DNA from: Amycolatopsis sp. CA-230715
GTDB lineage: Bacteria; Actinomycetota; Actinomycetes; Mycobacteriales; Pseudonocardiaceae
Assembly (NCBI RefSeq): GCF_018736145.1
Contig: NZ_CP059997.1
Span: 1,983,501-2,047,500, forward strand
Direction of reading: 5' to 3'
DNA: 64,000 nt
Position numbers and translations under genes: made by a program. The notes below the pieces were generated by a model. It was not told the DNA's origin, ran no database searches, and worked only from the letters and a program-made list of their open reading frames with translations. Numbering within the stretch: position 1 is the first letter of the stretch; each line of letters begins with the position of its first letter. Positions 1 to 8,525 of this stretch are shown here, piece after piece.

Positions 1-569
1 AGATCGGCGCCTCCCTCGACGAGACCGCCGACTTCGGCCCGCTCGTCACCGCCGACGCGGTGGCCAGGGTGACCGGCTACATCCAGTCCGGTGTGGACGA
101 AGGTGCCGAACTCGTGGTGGACGGCAGGAACCACGTGGTTCCCGGCCACGAGAACGGGTTCTTCCTCGGTGGGACGCTGTTCGATCACGTGACACCGGAC
201 ATGCGGATCTACCGAGAAGAGGTGTTCGGCCCGGTGCTGAGCATCGTGCGCGCCGCCGACTACGAGGAAGCACTGCGGCTGCCGAGCGAACACGAGTACG
301 GCAACGGCGTCGCGATCTTCACCCGTGACGGCGACACCGCGCGCGACTTCACCAGCCGCGTGAACACCGGCATGGTCGGCGTCAACGTGCCGATCCCGGT
401 GCCGATCGCCTACCACACCTTCGGCGGCTGGAAGCGGTCCGGTTTCGGCGATCTCAACCAGCACGGGCCGGACTCGATCCGGTTCTACACCAAGACCAAG
501 ACCGTCACCTCGCGCTGGCCCGGCGGCGTCAAGGAAGGCGCCAGCTTCGTCATCCCGACGATGAGCTGA
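1..569 (+). CDS. mmsA: Methylmalonate-semialdehyde dehydrogenase, C-terminal part
   Basis: This is the 3' end of a CoA-acylating aldehyde dehydrogenase; the frame is open from base 3 and the true start lies left of the window (188 residues visible). Family knowledge: the enzyme converts methylmalonate semialdehyde to propionyl-CoA with NAD+ in valine degradation. Visible evidence is the ALDH C-terminal core, including EEVFGPVLSIV and the C-terminal motif FGGWKRSGFGD, which is typical of the MmsA branch. The catalytic Cys would lie upstream of the window. It is followed after 7 nt by an acyl-CoA dehydrogenase, and the whole block reads as a valine-catabolism operon, which supports this branch over generic aldehyde dehydrogenases. 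Confidence 0.85.
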   Translation, partial: IGASLDETADFGPLVTADAVARVTGYIQSGVDEGAELVVDGRNHVVPGHENGFFLGGTLFDHVTPDMRIYREEVFGPVLSIVRAADYEEALRLPSEHEYGNGVAIFTRDGDTARDFTSRVNTGMVGVNVPIPVPIAYHTFGGWKRSGFGDLNQHGPDSIRFYTKTKTVTSRWPGGVKEGASFVIPTMS

Positions 570-576
570 GGCGACG

Positions 577-1713
577 ATGAGACTCTCCGACGAGCAGCGC
601 GCATTGCGCGAGACCGCCGCGGACTTCGCGGCGGAGCACCTCGCCCCGCACGCGCTGGAATGGGACCAGGCCAAGCACTTCCCCGTCGACGTGCTCCGCA
701 AGGCGGCACAGCTCGGCATGGGCGGGGTGTACGTCGCCGAGGACGCGGGCGGCTCCGGACTCGGCAGGCTGGACGCGGCGCTCATCTTCGAGGCGCTCGC
801 CACCGGCTGCCCGTCGATCGCGGGCTATCTGTCCATCCACAACATGGTCGGCTGGATGATCGACCGGTTCGGCGACGACGCGCAGCGCCACCGGATCCTG
901 CCCCGGCTGTGCACGATGGACGCGCTCGGCAGCTACTGCCTCACCGAACCCGGCGCGGGCTCGGACGCGGCCGCACTGTCCACAAGGGCCGTTCGCGACG
1001 GCGACCACTACGTCGTGGACGGCGTGAAGCAGTTCATCTCCGGCGCCGGTGCGTCCGATGTGTACGTAGTGCTGGTGCGGACGGGGGTGCCGGGACCGCA
1101 CGGGATCTCGGCACTGGTCGTCGACCGGGACACACCGGGGGTTTCCTTCGGCGCCAACGAGATCAAGATGGGCTGGAACGCGCAGCCGACGCGCCAGGTG
1201 ATCTTCGACGGCGCCCGCGTCCCGGTGGAGAACCGGCTCGGCGCGGAAGGCGACGGGTTCCGGGTCGCGATGTCCGCTTTGGACGGGGGAAGGCTCAACA
1301 TCTCCGCGTGCTCGCTCGGCGGCGCGGAAGCCGCGCTGGCCAAGGCGATCGCGCACCTGCGCGACCGGGAGGCGTTCGGCGCGAAGCTGTCCGACGCGCA
1401 GGCGCTGCGGTTCCGGCTCGCGGACATGCGCACCGAACTGGAGGCGGCGCGGACCCTGCTCTGGCGGGCGGCTGACGCGCTCGATGGACGCGAACCGGGT
1501 GCCACCCAGTTGTGCGCGATGGCCAAGCGGTTCGCCACCGACACCGGGTTCGAAGTGGCCAACCAAGCGCTGCAGCTGCACGGCGGCTACGGCTACCTCG
1601 CCGAGTACGGCGTGGAAAAGATCGTGCGCGACCTGCGCGTGCACCAGATCCTCGAAGGTACCAACGAAATCATGCGGGTCATCGTGTCCCGCTCGATGCT
1701 GGGAGCGGCCTGA
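577..1713 (+). CDS. Acyl-CoA dehydrogenase, probably isobutyryl-CoA dehydrogenase
   Basis: A 378-residue FAD-dependent acyl-CoA dehydrogenase, full family length. The N-terminal helical domain is followed by the flavin-contacting stretch CLTEPGAGSDAA, then the C-terminal helical domain with QLHGGYGYLAEYGVEK and the signature ILEGTNEIMR, which carries the expected catalytic Glu region. Start ATG has a GAGG ribosome-binding site just upstream. Its stop overlaps the ATG of the next gene by one base (TGATG), showing translational coupling. Position between mmsA and a 3-hydroxyisobutyryl-CoA hydrolase makes isobutyryl-CoA to methacrylyl-CoA (valine pathway) the most likely reaction; substrate choice is inference from context. 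Confidence 0.88.
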   Translation: MRLSDEQRALRETAADFAAEHLAPHALEWDQAKHFPVDVLRKAAQLGMGGVYVAEDAGGSGLGRLDAALIFEALATGCPSIAGYLSIHNMVGWMIDRFGDDAQRHRILPRLCTMDALGSYCLTEPGAGSDAAALSTRAVRDGDHYVVDGVKQFISGAGASDVYVVLVRTGVPGPHGISALVVDRDTPGVSFGANEIKMGWNAQPTRQVIFDGARVPVENRLGAEGDGFRVAMSALDGGRLNISACSLGGAEAALAKAIAHLRDREAFGAKLSDAQALRFRLADMRTELEAARTLLWRAADALDGREPGATQLCAMAKRFATDTGFEVANQALQLHGGYGYLAEYGVEKIVRDLRVHQILEGTNEIMRVIVSRSMLGAA

Positions 1714-2732
1714 TGACCGAAGTGCGCACCTCCGTCCACAACGGACTGGGCAGGATCACCCTGAACCGGCCGAAGGCGATCAACGCGCTCACCCACGACA
1801 TGGTGCGCGTGCTCGGCGCGGTGCTCGACGACTGGGCTGGCGACGACCTCGTCCGCGCCGTGCTGATCGACGGGGCCGGTGAACGCGGGCTCTGCGCCGG
1901 CGGCGACATCCGCGCGATCTACCAGGACGCGCGCTCCGGCGGTACCGCGTCGCTGCCGTTCTGGGCCGACGAATACCGGCTCAACGCCCGGATCGCGCGG
2001 TACCCCAAGCCGTACGTCGCGCTGATGGACGGGCTCGTGATGGGCGGTGGTGTCGGCGTCTCCGCGCACGGCTCCGTGCGCGTGGTCACCGAGCGGTCCA
2101 GGATCGGCATGCCGGAGACCGGGATCGGGTTCGTGCCGGACGTCGGCGGCACCTACCTGCTCTCGCGGACGCCGGGGCAGCTCGGCACGCACATCGCCCT
2201 CACCGCGGGCCAGATCTCCGGCGCCGACGCGATCTACTGCGGACTCGCGGACTACTACGTCCCGAGTGGACGGCTCGGCGAACTCGCCGAAGCACTGGCG
2301 AACGGCGAGACCGTGCGGTCCTTCGCCGAGCCCGCGCCAGAAAGCGAACTGGCGAGGCAGCGCGACTGGATCGACGCGTGCTACTCCGCGGACACCGTGG
2401 AGGAGATCCTCGAACGGCTCAGCGGTTCCGGTGAAGCGGCGTCGTCCGCGGCCAAGGAAATCGCCGGGAAGTCACCGACCTCGCTCAAGGTCACGCTGCG
2501 GGCACTGCGCACGGCGAAGGCGCTGCCGGATCTCGAAACCGTGCTGGCGCAGGAGTTCCGCGTGTCGTCGGCGGCGCTGCGCTCCCCCGATCTCGCCGAG
2601 GGGATCCGCGCGCAGATCATCGACAAGGACCGGAACCCGCGCTGGTCGCCCGGCACGCTCGGCGAAGTCGGCGACGATCTCGTGGCGAGCTTCTTCGCCC
2701 CGCTCGAAGACGAATGGGAGGCGGGCCGGTGA
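1713..2732 (+). CDS. 3-hydroxyisobutyryl-CoA hydrolase (crotonase superfamily)
   Basis: A 339-residue crotonase-fold protein. It carries the oxyanion-hole segments AGGDIRAIYQDA (residues about 65-75) and MDGLVMGGGVG, followed by RIGMPETGIGFVPDVGGTY. The last is typical of the 3-hydroxyisobutyryl-CoA hydrolase subgroup rather than simple hydratases, and the length of about 340 residues also fits that subgroup (hydratases are about 260). The frame is open further upstream, but ATG 1713 is chosen because it overlaps the preceding TGA and homology begins there. It would release 3-hydroxyisobutyrate in the cytosol for the dehydrogenase encoded next. Its 3' end overlaps that gene by 4 nt. Confidence 0.87.
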   Translation: MTEVRTSVHNGLGRITLNRPKAINALTHDMVRVLGAVLDDWAGDDLVRAVLIDGAGERGLCAGGDIRAIYQDARSGGTASLPFWADEYRLNARIARYPKPYVALMDGLVMGGGVGVSAHGSVRVVTERSRIGMPETGIGFVPDVGGTYLLSRTPGQLGTHIALTAGQISGADAIYCGLADYYVPSGRLGELAEALANGETVRSFAEPAPESELARQRDWIDACYSADTVEEILERLSGSGEAASSAAKEIAGKSPTSLKVTLRALRTAKALPDLETVLAQEFRVSSAALRSPDLAEGIRAQIIDKDRNPRWSPGTLGEVGDDLVASFFAPLEDEWEAGR

Positions 2733-3604
2733 TCGCGTTCCTCGGGCTCGGCAACATGGGCGGCCCGATGGCCGCCAACCTCGCGGCGGCGGGGCACGCG
2801 GTGACCGGGTTCGACCCGGTTCCCGAGGCCCGCGAGCGCGCCGGGATCACGACGGCGGCGAGCGCCGTCGACGCGGTGCGCGGGGCGGCAGCGGTGCTCA
2901 CCATGCTGCCCAGCGGCAAGCACGTGCTCGACTGCTACGCGGAACTGCTGCCGCACGTCTCCCCCGGCACCCTGTTCCTGGACTGTTCGACGATCGACGT
3001 CGCCGACGCGCGGGCCGCCGCGAAGCTGGTCACCGACGCCGGGCACCTCGCGGCGGACGCACCGGTGTCCGGCGGCGTGGTCGGCGCCGAGGCGGGCACG
3101 CTCACCTTCATGGTCGGCGGCGGCGAACCGGCTTTCGCCGCCGCGAACCCGCTGCTGGCCGCGATGGGCCAGCGGATCGTCCACTGTGGAGGGCCGGGAT
3201 CGGGGCAGGCGGTGAAGATCTGCAACAACCTGATCCTCGGCGTGTCCATGATCGCGGTGAGCGAGGCGTTCGCGCTCGGCCGCTCGCTCGGGCTGACCGA
3301 CCAGGCGCTGTTCGACGTCGCCTCGACCGCGTCCGGTCAGTGCTGGGCGCTGACCACGAACTGCCCCGTGCCGGGCCCGGTGCCCGCCAGCCCCGCCAAT
3401 CGCGGCTATCAGGGCGGGTTCGCCAGCGGCCTGATGCTCAAGGACCTCCGGCTCGCGCGATCGGCGGCCGACGAGCACGGCGTGCCGACCTCGCTCGCCC
3501 GCGCGGCCGCCGAGCAGTACGCCGCGTTCGTCGGAGAGGACGGTCCTGGCCGCGACTTCTCGGCGATCATCACCTCGATCCGAAAGGACGGCCTCGATGC
3601 CTGA
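2729..3604 (+). CDS. mmsB: 3-hydroxyisobutyrate dehydrogenase
   Basis: A 291-residue beta-hydroxyacid dehydrogenase. The GTG start overlaps the previous stop (GTGA). The N-terminal Rossmann motif FLGLGNMGGPMAANL binds NAD(H), and the substrate-binding motif DAPVSGGVVGAEAGTL and the catalytic-Lys region GSGQAVKICNNL are all present, so the enzyme looks intact. Family role: oxidises 3-hydroxyisobutyrate to methylmalonate semialdehyde, the substrate of the mmsA product at the start of the window. An alternative ATG lies 15 nt upstream (2714), but the Rossmann strand begins right at the GTG. It overlaps the next ORF by 8 nt. Confidence 0.92.
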   Translation: MIAFLGLGNMGGPMAANLAAAGHAVTGFDPVPEARERAGITTAASAVDAVRGAAAVLTMLPSGKHVLDCYAELLPHVSPGTLFLDCSTIDVADARAAAKLVTDAGHLAADAPVSGGVVGAEAGTLTFMVGGGEPAFAAANPLLAAMGQRIVHCGGPGSGQAVKICNNLILGVSMIAVSEAFALGRSLGLTDQALFDVASTASGQCWALTTNCPVPGPVPASPANRGYQGGFASGLMLKDLRLARSAADEHGVPTSLARAAAEQYAAFVGEDGPGRDFSAIITSIRKDGLDA

Positions 3605-4370
3605 CACCATTCTCGTCACCCGGCCCGCCCCCGGCGTCGGCCTTATCACCCTCAACCGCCCCAAGGCGTTGAACGCGTTGAACCAGCAGGTGATGGGCGA
3701 GGTCACCGAGGCGGCCGCGGAACTGGACCGCGATCGCGAGATCGGCGCGATCGTGCTGACCGGCTCGGCGAAGGCGTTCGCCGCGGGCGCCGACATCAAG
3801 GAAATGCAGCCGCAGTCCTTCAGCGACGTCTACGCCGCCGACTGGTTCGCGGGCTGGGACGCGTTGACGCGCGTGCGCACGCCGTTGATCGCCGCCGTCG
3901 CGGGGTACGCGCTCGGCGGCGGGTGCGAGCTGGCGATGATGTGCGACGTGCTGCTCGCCGCCGACACCGCGAAGTTCGGCCAGCCGGAGATCACCCTCGG
4001 CGTGATCCCCGGGATGGGCGGATCGCAACGGCTCACCAGGGCCGTCGGCAAGGCGAAGGCGATGGAGCTGTGCCTGACCGGCCGGATGATGGACGCCGAA
4101 GAGGCCGAGCGCGCCGGGCTGGTGTCGCGGATCGTGCCCGCGGACTCGCTGCTCGACGAGGCGCTGGCGACCGCGGAGAAGATCGCCGGGATGTCCACCC
4201 CCGCGGCCATGATGGCGAAGGAGGCGGTGAACCGCGCGTTCGAAACCGGCCTCACCGAAGGCATCCTGTTCGAACGGCGCGTGTTCCACGGCACCTTCGC
4301 CACCGCGGACCAGAAGGAGGGCATGGCCGCGTTCACCGAAAAGCGGAAGCCTGCCTTCACGAACCGCTAA
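3597..4370 (+). CDS. Enoyl-CoA hydratase
   Basis: A 257-residue crotonase of classic hydratase length. AAGADIKEMQ (about residue 62-71) and ALGGGCELAMMCD form the oxyanion hole, and both hydratase Glu positions appear present (GGGCELAM, and the Glu in FGQPEITLGVIPGMGG). It probably hydrates methacrylyl-CoA or crotonyl-CoA-type substrates. The ATG lies inside the end of mmsB. Its stop codon overlaps the stop of the converging succinate-semialdehyde dehydrogenase gene by 4 nt. A crotonase is also needed between 3-hydroxybutyryl-CoA and crotonyl-CoA in the ethylmalonyl-CoA route encoded at 42-45 kb, and this gene could serve it; that link is speculation. Confidence 0.88.
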   Translation: MPDTILVTRPAPGVGLITLNRPKALNALNQQVMGEVTEAAAELDRDREIGAIVLTGSAKAFAAGADIKEMQPQSFSDVYAADWFAGWDALTRVRTPLIAAVAGYALGGGCELAMMCDVLLAADTAKFGQPEITLGVIPGMGGSQRLTRAVGKAKAMELCLTGRMMDAEEAERAGLVSRIVPADSLLDEALATAEKIAGMSTPAAMMAKEAVNRAFETGLTEGILFERRVFHGTFATADQKEGMAAFTEKRKPAFTNR

Positions 4371-5731
4371 GCGATCCAGACGGTTTTCGCGTTGACGAAC
4401 GACTTCGGGCCGAAATCGGCGAGTTCCCTGCCGTAACCGGAGCTCTTGGCGCCACCGAAGGGAACCTCCGGGGTGGAGGCGGTGTACTTGTTGACGTACA
4501 GCATGCCCGTCTCCACCTCGGTGACGAACCGCCGCTGCTCCTCGGCGTCGGCGGTCCACGCGCTGCCGCCGAGGCCGAACGGCGAGTCGTTGGCGATCCG
4601 GATCGCGTCGTCGGCAGAGTCCGCGCGCCACACCAGCGCCACCGGGCCGAAGAACTCCTCGTGGTGGCCTGGCGAACCGTCCGGGATGTCGCTGAGCACG
4701 GTCGCCGGGTAGTAGTTGCCCGGTCCCTCCACCGGTTTCCCGCCGGTGTGCAGCTTCGCCCCGGCCGCGACGGTGTCGGTGACCTGCTGGTGCAGGGTCT
4801 CCACAGCATCCGGTGAGGACAGCGGTCCCAGCTCGGTGTCCGGCGCCATCGGGTCGCCGAGCTTCAGCGCCGCCATCTTCGCGACGAACCTCTCCAGGAA
4901 CTCGTCGTAGACGTCCGCGTGCACGATGAAGCGCTTCGCGTTGATGCACGACTGGCCGTTGTTGAGCAGGCGGGATTCCACCGCGTTCGCCACGGCCGCC
5001 TCGAGATCGGCCGAGGGCATCACGATGAACGCGTCGCTGCCGCCGAGTTCGAGGACGCTCGCCTTGATGTGCTGCCCCGCCGCGGCGCCGACCGCCCTGC
5101 CCGCGGGCTCGCTCCCGGTCAGCGTCACCGCGCGCACCCGCTCGTCACCGATGATCCCGTCGATCTCCGACGACGGCACGAGCAGCGTCTGGAACACGCC
5201 GTCGGCGAATCCGGCGCGGCGCAGCACGTCGGAGATCGCGAGCGCCACCTGCGGCACGTTCGAAGCGTGCTTGAGCAGGCCGGTGTTGCCCGCCATCAGC
5301 ACGGGCGCGGCGAACCGGAACACCTGCCAGTACGGGAAGTTCCACGGCATCACCGCGAGCACCGGCCCGAGCGGCTCGTATCGCGTGTAGACGGTGCCGT
5401 CCTCGATCGGCCACGGCTGGTCGGCCAGCATCGCCTCCCCGTGCTCGGCGAACCACCGGCAGCCGAGCGCGCTCTTGCGCACCTCGGCGACCGCGGCCCC
5501 CAGCGTCTTGCCCATTTCCAGGGTCGCGAGCCGCGCCAGCTCGTCGGCCTCGTCGTCGAGGATGTCCGCGGCGCGGCGCAGCAGGGCGGCCCGTTCGGCG
5601 TAGGTGGTCTTCCGGTACGCGCGGAACGCCGCCGCGGCCTTGGCCAGCTTCTCCTCGATCTCCCCCTCGGTGAGCGGGTCGAACGACCGGACCCGTTCGC
5701 CGGTCGCCGGGTTGACCGTCGCAATCGCCAC
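4367..5731 (-). CDS. gabD: NAD(P)-dependent succinate-semialdehyde dehydrogenase, GabD1 type
   Basis: A 454-residue aldehyde dehydrogenase beginning MAIATVNPATGE, the typical N terminus of actinobacterial GabD1 proteins. Visible ALDH features are the MPWNFPYWQ segment, TGSEPAGRAV, the catalytic Glu in LELGGSDAFIV, the catalytic Cys in NNGQSCINAKRFIV, and the C-terminal PFGGAKSSGYGREL. It oxidises succinate semialdehyde to succinate in the cytosol (family knowledge). The GTG start is supported by an AGGAGGT ribosome-binding site about 6 nt upstream. It is transcribed toward the valine operon and diverges from dinB, with which it shares a 110-nt promoter interval. Confidence 0.88.
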   Translation of the reverse strand: MAIATVNPATGERVRSFDPLTEGEIEEKLAKAAAAFRAYRKTTYAERAALLRRAADILDDEADELARLATLEMGKTLGAAVAEVRKSALGCRWFAEHGEAMLADQPWPIEDGTVYTRYEPLGPVLAVMPWNFPYWQVFRFAAPVLMAGNTGLLKHASNVPQVALAISDVLRRAGFADGVFQTLLVPSSEIDGIIGDERVRAVTLTGSEPAGRAVGAAAGQHIKASVLELGGSDAFIVMPSADLEAAVANAVESRLLNNGQSCINAKRFIVHADVYDEFLERFVAKMAALKLGDPMAPDTELGPLSSPDAVETLHQQVTDTVAAGAKLHTGGKPVEGPGNYYPATVLSDIPDGSPGHHEEFFGPVALVWRADSADDAIRIANDSPFGLGGSAWTADAEEQRRFVTEVETGMLYVNKYTASTPEVPFGGAKSSGYGRELADFGPKSFVNAKTVWIA

Positions 5732-5828
5732 CGTGACCTCCTGTGTTCGACGCTTCGCGCTCCGCCGAGTTACCCGGGATCGCGCGGGTGGAAACCCCCG
5801 GATCGGTCGATAATGTCGGCCTCCGATG

Positions 5829-5842
5829 CGAACATGTGTTCG
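5829..5842 (+). promoter_or_regulatory. LexA (SOS) box at the dinB start
   Basis: The sequence CGAACATGTGTTCG is a perfect palindrome matching the Gram-positive/actinobacterial LexA consensus CGAAC-N4-GTTCG. It overlaps the GTG codons proposed as the dinB start, so LexA bound here would occlude transcription or a leaderless start. Confidence 0.8.
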
Positions 5843-7035
5843 TGCCGATAATCGAAGGCCCCATTCTGCACGCCGATCTGGACTCGTTCTACGCGTCGGT
5901 CGAGCAGCGGGACGATCCCGCCCTGCGCGGGCGCCCGGTGCTCGTCGGCGGCGGGGTCGTGCTGGCCGCGAGCTACGAGGCGAAGGCGTACGGCGTGCGC
6001 ACCGCGATGAACGGCAGGCAGGCGCGCACGCTGTGCCCGCACGCCGTGGTGGTGCCGCCGAGGATGTCCGCCTACGCCGAAGCGAGCAAGGCGGTGTTCG
6101 AGGTCTTCGAGCAAACCACCCCGCTCGTCGAGGGGCTCTCGATCGACGAAGCGTTCCTCGACGTGGGCGGGCTCGCGAAGATCTCGGGGTCGCCGTCGCA
6201 GATCGCGGCCCGGCTGCGCGCGGACGTGCTGGCGCGGGTCGGGCTGCCGATCACGGTCGGCGTGGCGCGGACCAAGTTCCTCGCGAAGGTGGCCAGCGGG
6301 GTCGCCAAACCGGACGGGCTGCTCGTCGTCCCGCACGACGGCGAGCTGGCCTTCCTGCACCCGCTGCCGGTGGAACGGCTGTGGGGCGTCGGCAAGGTGA
6401 CCGCGCGGAAGCTGCACGACCGCGGCATCGCCACGGTGCGCGATCTCGCGGCGCTCGGCGAGCGCGAACTCGTCTCGATGCTCGGGCGCGCGGCGGGCAG
6501 GCACCTGCTCGCGCTGGCGCTGAACCACGACCCGCGGCCGGTGCGGCCCGGCAGGCGGCGGCGGTCGATCGGCGCGCAGCGGGCGCTCGGCGGCAGGCCG
6601 AGACCACCGTCCGAACTGGACGCGATCCTCACCTCCCTCGTCGACCGGCTCGCGCGCAGGCTCCGCGCGGCGAAACGGGTGTGCCGCACCGTCACGCTGC
6701 GCATGCGGTTCGCCGATTTCACCAGGGCCACCCGGTCCCGCACGCTGTCCCAGCCGACGATGCACACCGGCGCGATCCTCGCCGCCGCGCGGTCGCTGCT
6801 CGGCGCGGCGCAGCCGACGATCGACGAGAAGGGCCTCACCCTCATCGGCTTCGCACTGTCCAATTTGGACAACGAAGGGTCGGTGCAGCTGGTGCTCCCG
6901 TTCGAGGAGCACGCGGAAGGCGCACTCGACACCGCGCTCGACACCCTGCGGGACCGCTACGGCAGCAAGGCGGTCACCAGGGCCGCCCTGCTCGGCCGCG
7001 ACGAAGGGATCACCGTGCCGCACCTGCCGGACTGA
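5842..7035 (+). CDS. dinB: DNA polymerase IV (Y-family translesion polymerase)
   Basis: A 397-residue Y-family polymerase. The first catalytic Asp is in HADLDSFYASVEQ, and the catalytic Asp-Glu pair is in LSIDEAFLDVGG. RTKFLAKVASGVAKPDG belongs to the palm/finger region, and a helix-hairpin-helix stretch (LWGVGKVTARKL) is followed by the little-finger domain. It performs error-prone lesion bypass. The frame is open back to 5743; homology begins with IIEGPILHADLD, so GTG 5842 (or GTG 5836) is chosen. A perfect LexA box overlaps this start, implying SOS control. The C terminus lacks an obvious clamp-binding peptide by eye. It converges on the MFS gene with only one base between the two. Confidence 0.9.
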   Translation: MPIIEGPILHADLDSFYASVEQRDDPALRGRPVLVGGGVVLAASYEAKAYGVRTAMNGRQARTLCPHAVVVPPRMSAYAEASKAVFEVFEQTTPLVEGLSIDEAFLDVGGLAKISGSPSQIAARLRADVLARVGLPITVGVARTKFLAKVASGVAKPDGLLVVPHDGELAFLHPLPVERLWGVGKVTARKLHDRGIATVRDLAALGERELVSMLGRAAGRHLLALALNHDPRPVRPGRRRRSIGAQRALGGRPRPPSELDAILTSLVDRLARRLRAAKRVCRTVTLRMRFADFTRATRSRTLSQPTMHTGAILAAARSLLGAAQPTIDEKGLTLIGFALSNLDNEGSVQLVLPFEEHAEGALDTALDTLRDRYGSKAVTRAALLGRDEGITVPHLPD

Positions 7036-7036
7036 G

Positions 7037-8440
7037 TCACGCGCGCCGCTTGGGGAAGAACAGCGCGGGCACGACCGCCACCGCGGACAGCGCGATCGCC
7101 CACCAGAACGTGGTGCCGTAGGCCGTTTCCGCGCCGGTGCCCTGGCCGAGCAGGACCATCATGAGGATCGCGGTGCCCAGCGAGCCGCCGATCCGGTTCA
7201 CCACGTTGACCGCGCCGGCCGCGCGCGCCGTCTGGTGCGGCTCGACGCTCGCGTAGGCCGCGCCCATCGTCGGCCCCATCACCGCGCCCAGCCCGGCACC
7301 GCGGACGAACAGCGCCACCGACAACAGCCAGCCCGGCAACCCGGTCAGCGCGAACGGGACGGTGCCCACGAGCGCGAGGAGCACACCGCCGGTCACCACC
7401 GCGCGGTACCCGCGCCGATCGGCCCGCATGCCCGCGACGAACGCGCCCGCGGCGGTCCCGAGCGCCTGGGGCACGAGGAGCAGGCCGACCTGGAGGCTGT
7501 CCGCGTGGTGGATCTGCTGGTAGTACAGCGGAAGCAGCACCATCGAGCTGTACAGCGAAGCCCCCGCGACGAAGGCGGTGACGCTGGCGACGGTGAACCC
7601 GCGCCGCGCGAACAGCCGGACGTCGATCAGCGGCAGGCCCTTCTTCCGCAGCGCGTGCACCACGTACCAGCCGATCAGCGCCGCCCCCGCGACGAGCACC
7701 GCGATCCCCGCCGAGCTGAGCCCGCCGCCTTCGACGTCCGAGAGCCCGTAGACCACGCCCGCCAGGCCGGGCGAAAGCAGCGCGAGGCCGAGCAGGTCGA
7801 ACCGGTTCCCGGTGTTCCGGTCTTCGCCGTCCTTCGGCACCAGCTTCGCCGCCAGCGGCAGCGCGACGAGGCAGATCGGCAGGTTCAGGAAGAAGATCCA
7901 GCGCCACCCGGCGTCCTCGACGAGCGCGCCGCCGAGGATCGGCCCCAGCACCGGCGCGAAGGTGATCGAGGCGGACAACAGGCTCATCAGCCTGCCGATC
8001 TGGGCGGGGCCGGCCGCCTTCGCCACGATGGTCTGCCCGATCGGGTTCATCAGGCCACCGCCGACGGCCTGCAGCGTGCGGAACACCAGCAGCGACGGCA
8101 GCGACCAGGCGAACCCGCACAGGACCGAGCCCAGGGTGAACAACCCGACCGCGGTGAGCCACATCCGGCGCGCGCCGAAGCGCTCGCTCACCCAGCCCGA
8201 CACCGGCATAACCAGCGCGATCGCCAGCAGGTAGCCGGTGGCGACCCATTGCACGTCGGCCAGCGCGGCCCCGAAGTCGCGCGCCATCCCGCCCAGCCCG
8301 ATGCCGACCGCGGTCGCGTCGATACCGGCGAGGATCGGCGCGCTGCCGAGCACCAGCCCCATCCGGATCAGCCGGGGGTCGAGGCGGTCTGGCGCGGGCG
8401 GCGCCGCTGATGTGGTCACGGACCGGGTCCTTTCACTCAT
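7037..8440 (-). CDS. MFS drug efflux transporter, DHA2 (14-TM) family
   Basis: A 467-residue very hydrophobic protein with about 14 membrane segments. Motif A-type loops are present (SERFGARRMWL), and the motif-C-like GPILGGALVEDAGWRWIFF is characteristic of DHA2 EmrB/QacA exporters. It is predicted to expel a toxic compound across the cytoplasmic membrane by proton antiport. The adjacent divergent TetR gene and the TAGGT operator between them indicate ligand-induced derepression. ATG 8440 gives a leader of about 13 nt from the inferred transcription start. GTG 8419, preceded by AAAGGA, is a plausible alternative start. Confidence 0.88.
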   Translation of the reverse strand: MSERTRSVTTSAAPPAPDRLDPRLIRMGLVLGSAPILAGIDATAVGIGLGGMARDFGAALADVQWVATGYLLAIALVMPVSGWVSERFGARRMWLTAVGLFTLGSVLCGFAWSLPSLLVFRTLQAVGGGLMNPIGQTIVAKAAGPAQIGRLMSLLSASITFAPVLGPILGGALVEDAGWRWIFFLNLPICLVALPLAAKLVPKDGEDRNTGNRFDLLGLALLSPGLAGVVYGLSDVEGGGLSSAGIAVLVAGAALIGWYVVHALRKKGLPLIDVRLFARRGFTVASVTAFVAGASLYSSMVLLPLYYQQIHHADSLQVGLLLVPQALGTAAGAFVAGMRADRRGYRAVVTGGVLLALVGTVPFALTGLPGWLLSVALFVRGAGLGAVMGPTMGAAYASVEPHQTARAAGAVNVVNRIGGSLGTAILMMVLLGQGTGAETAYGTTFWWAIALSAVAVVPALFFPKRRA

Positions 8441-8459
8441 CGTTTTTGACTCGGTCCAG

Positions 8460-8489
8460 ACATTAGGTGCGACCTACCGACTAGGTCAA
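8460..8489 (-). promoter_or_regulatory. Efflux promoter with three TAGGT half-sites (TetR operator)
   Basis: Reading the minus strand, TTGACC (8484-8489) and TAATGT (8460-8465) are separated by 18 nt and form a good sigma-70-type promoter for the MFS gene. Inside it lie three half-sites: TAGGT (8464-8468), ACCTA (8472-8476) and TAGGT (8482-8486). The first two form the 13-bp palindrome TAGGTGCGACCTA and the last two form a second inverted pair with a 5-nt spacer. This arrangement fits an operator of the divergent TetR protein covering both promoters. Confidence 0.7.
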
Positions 8490-8525
8490 GTACATTTAAT
8501 GGGTCAGAGCCAACGGAGCGGTACA

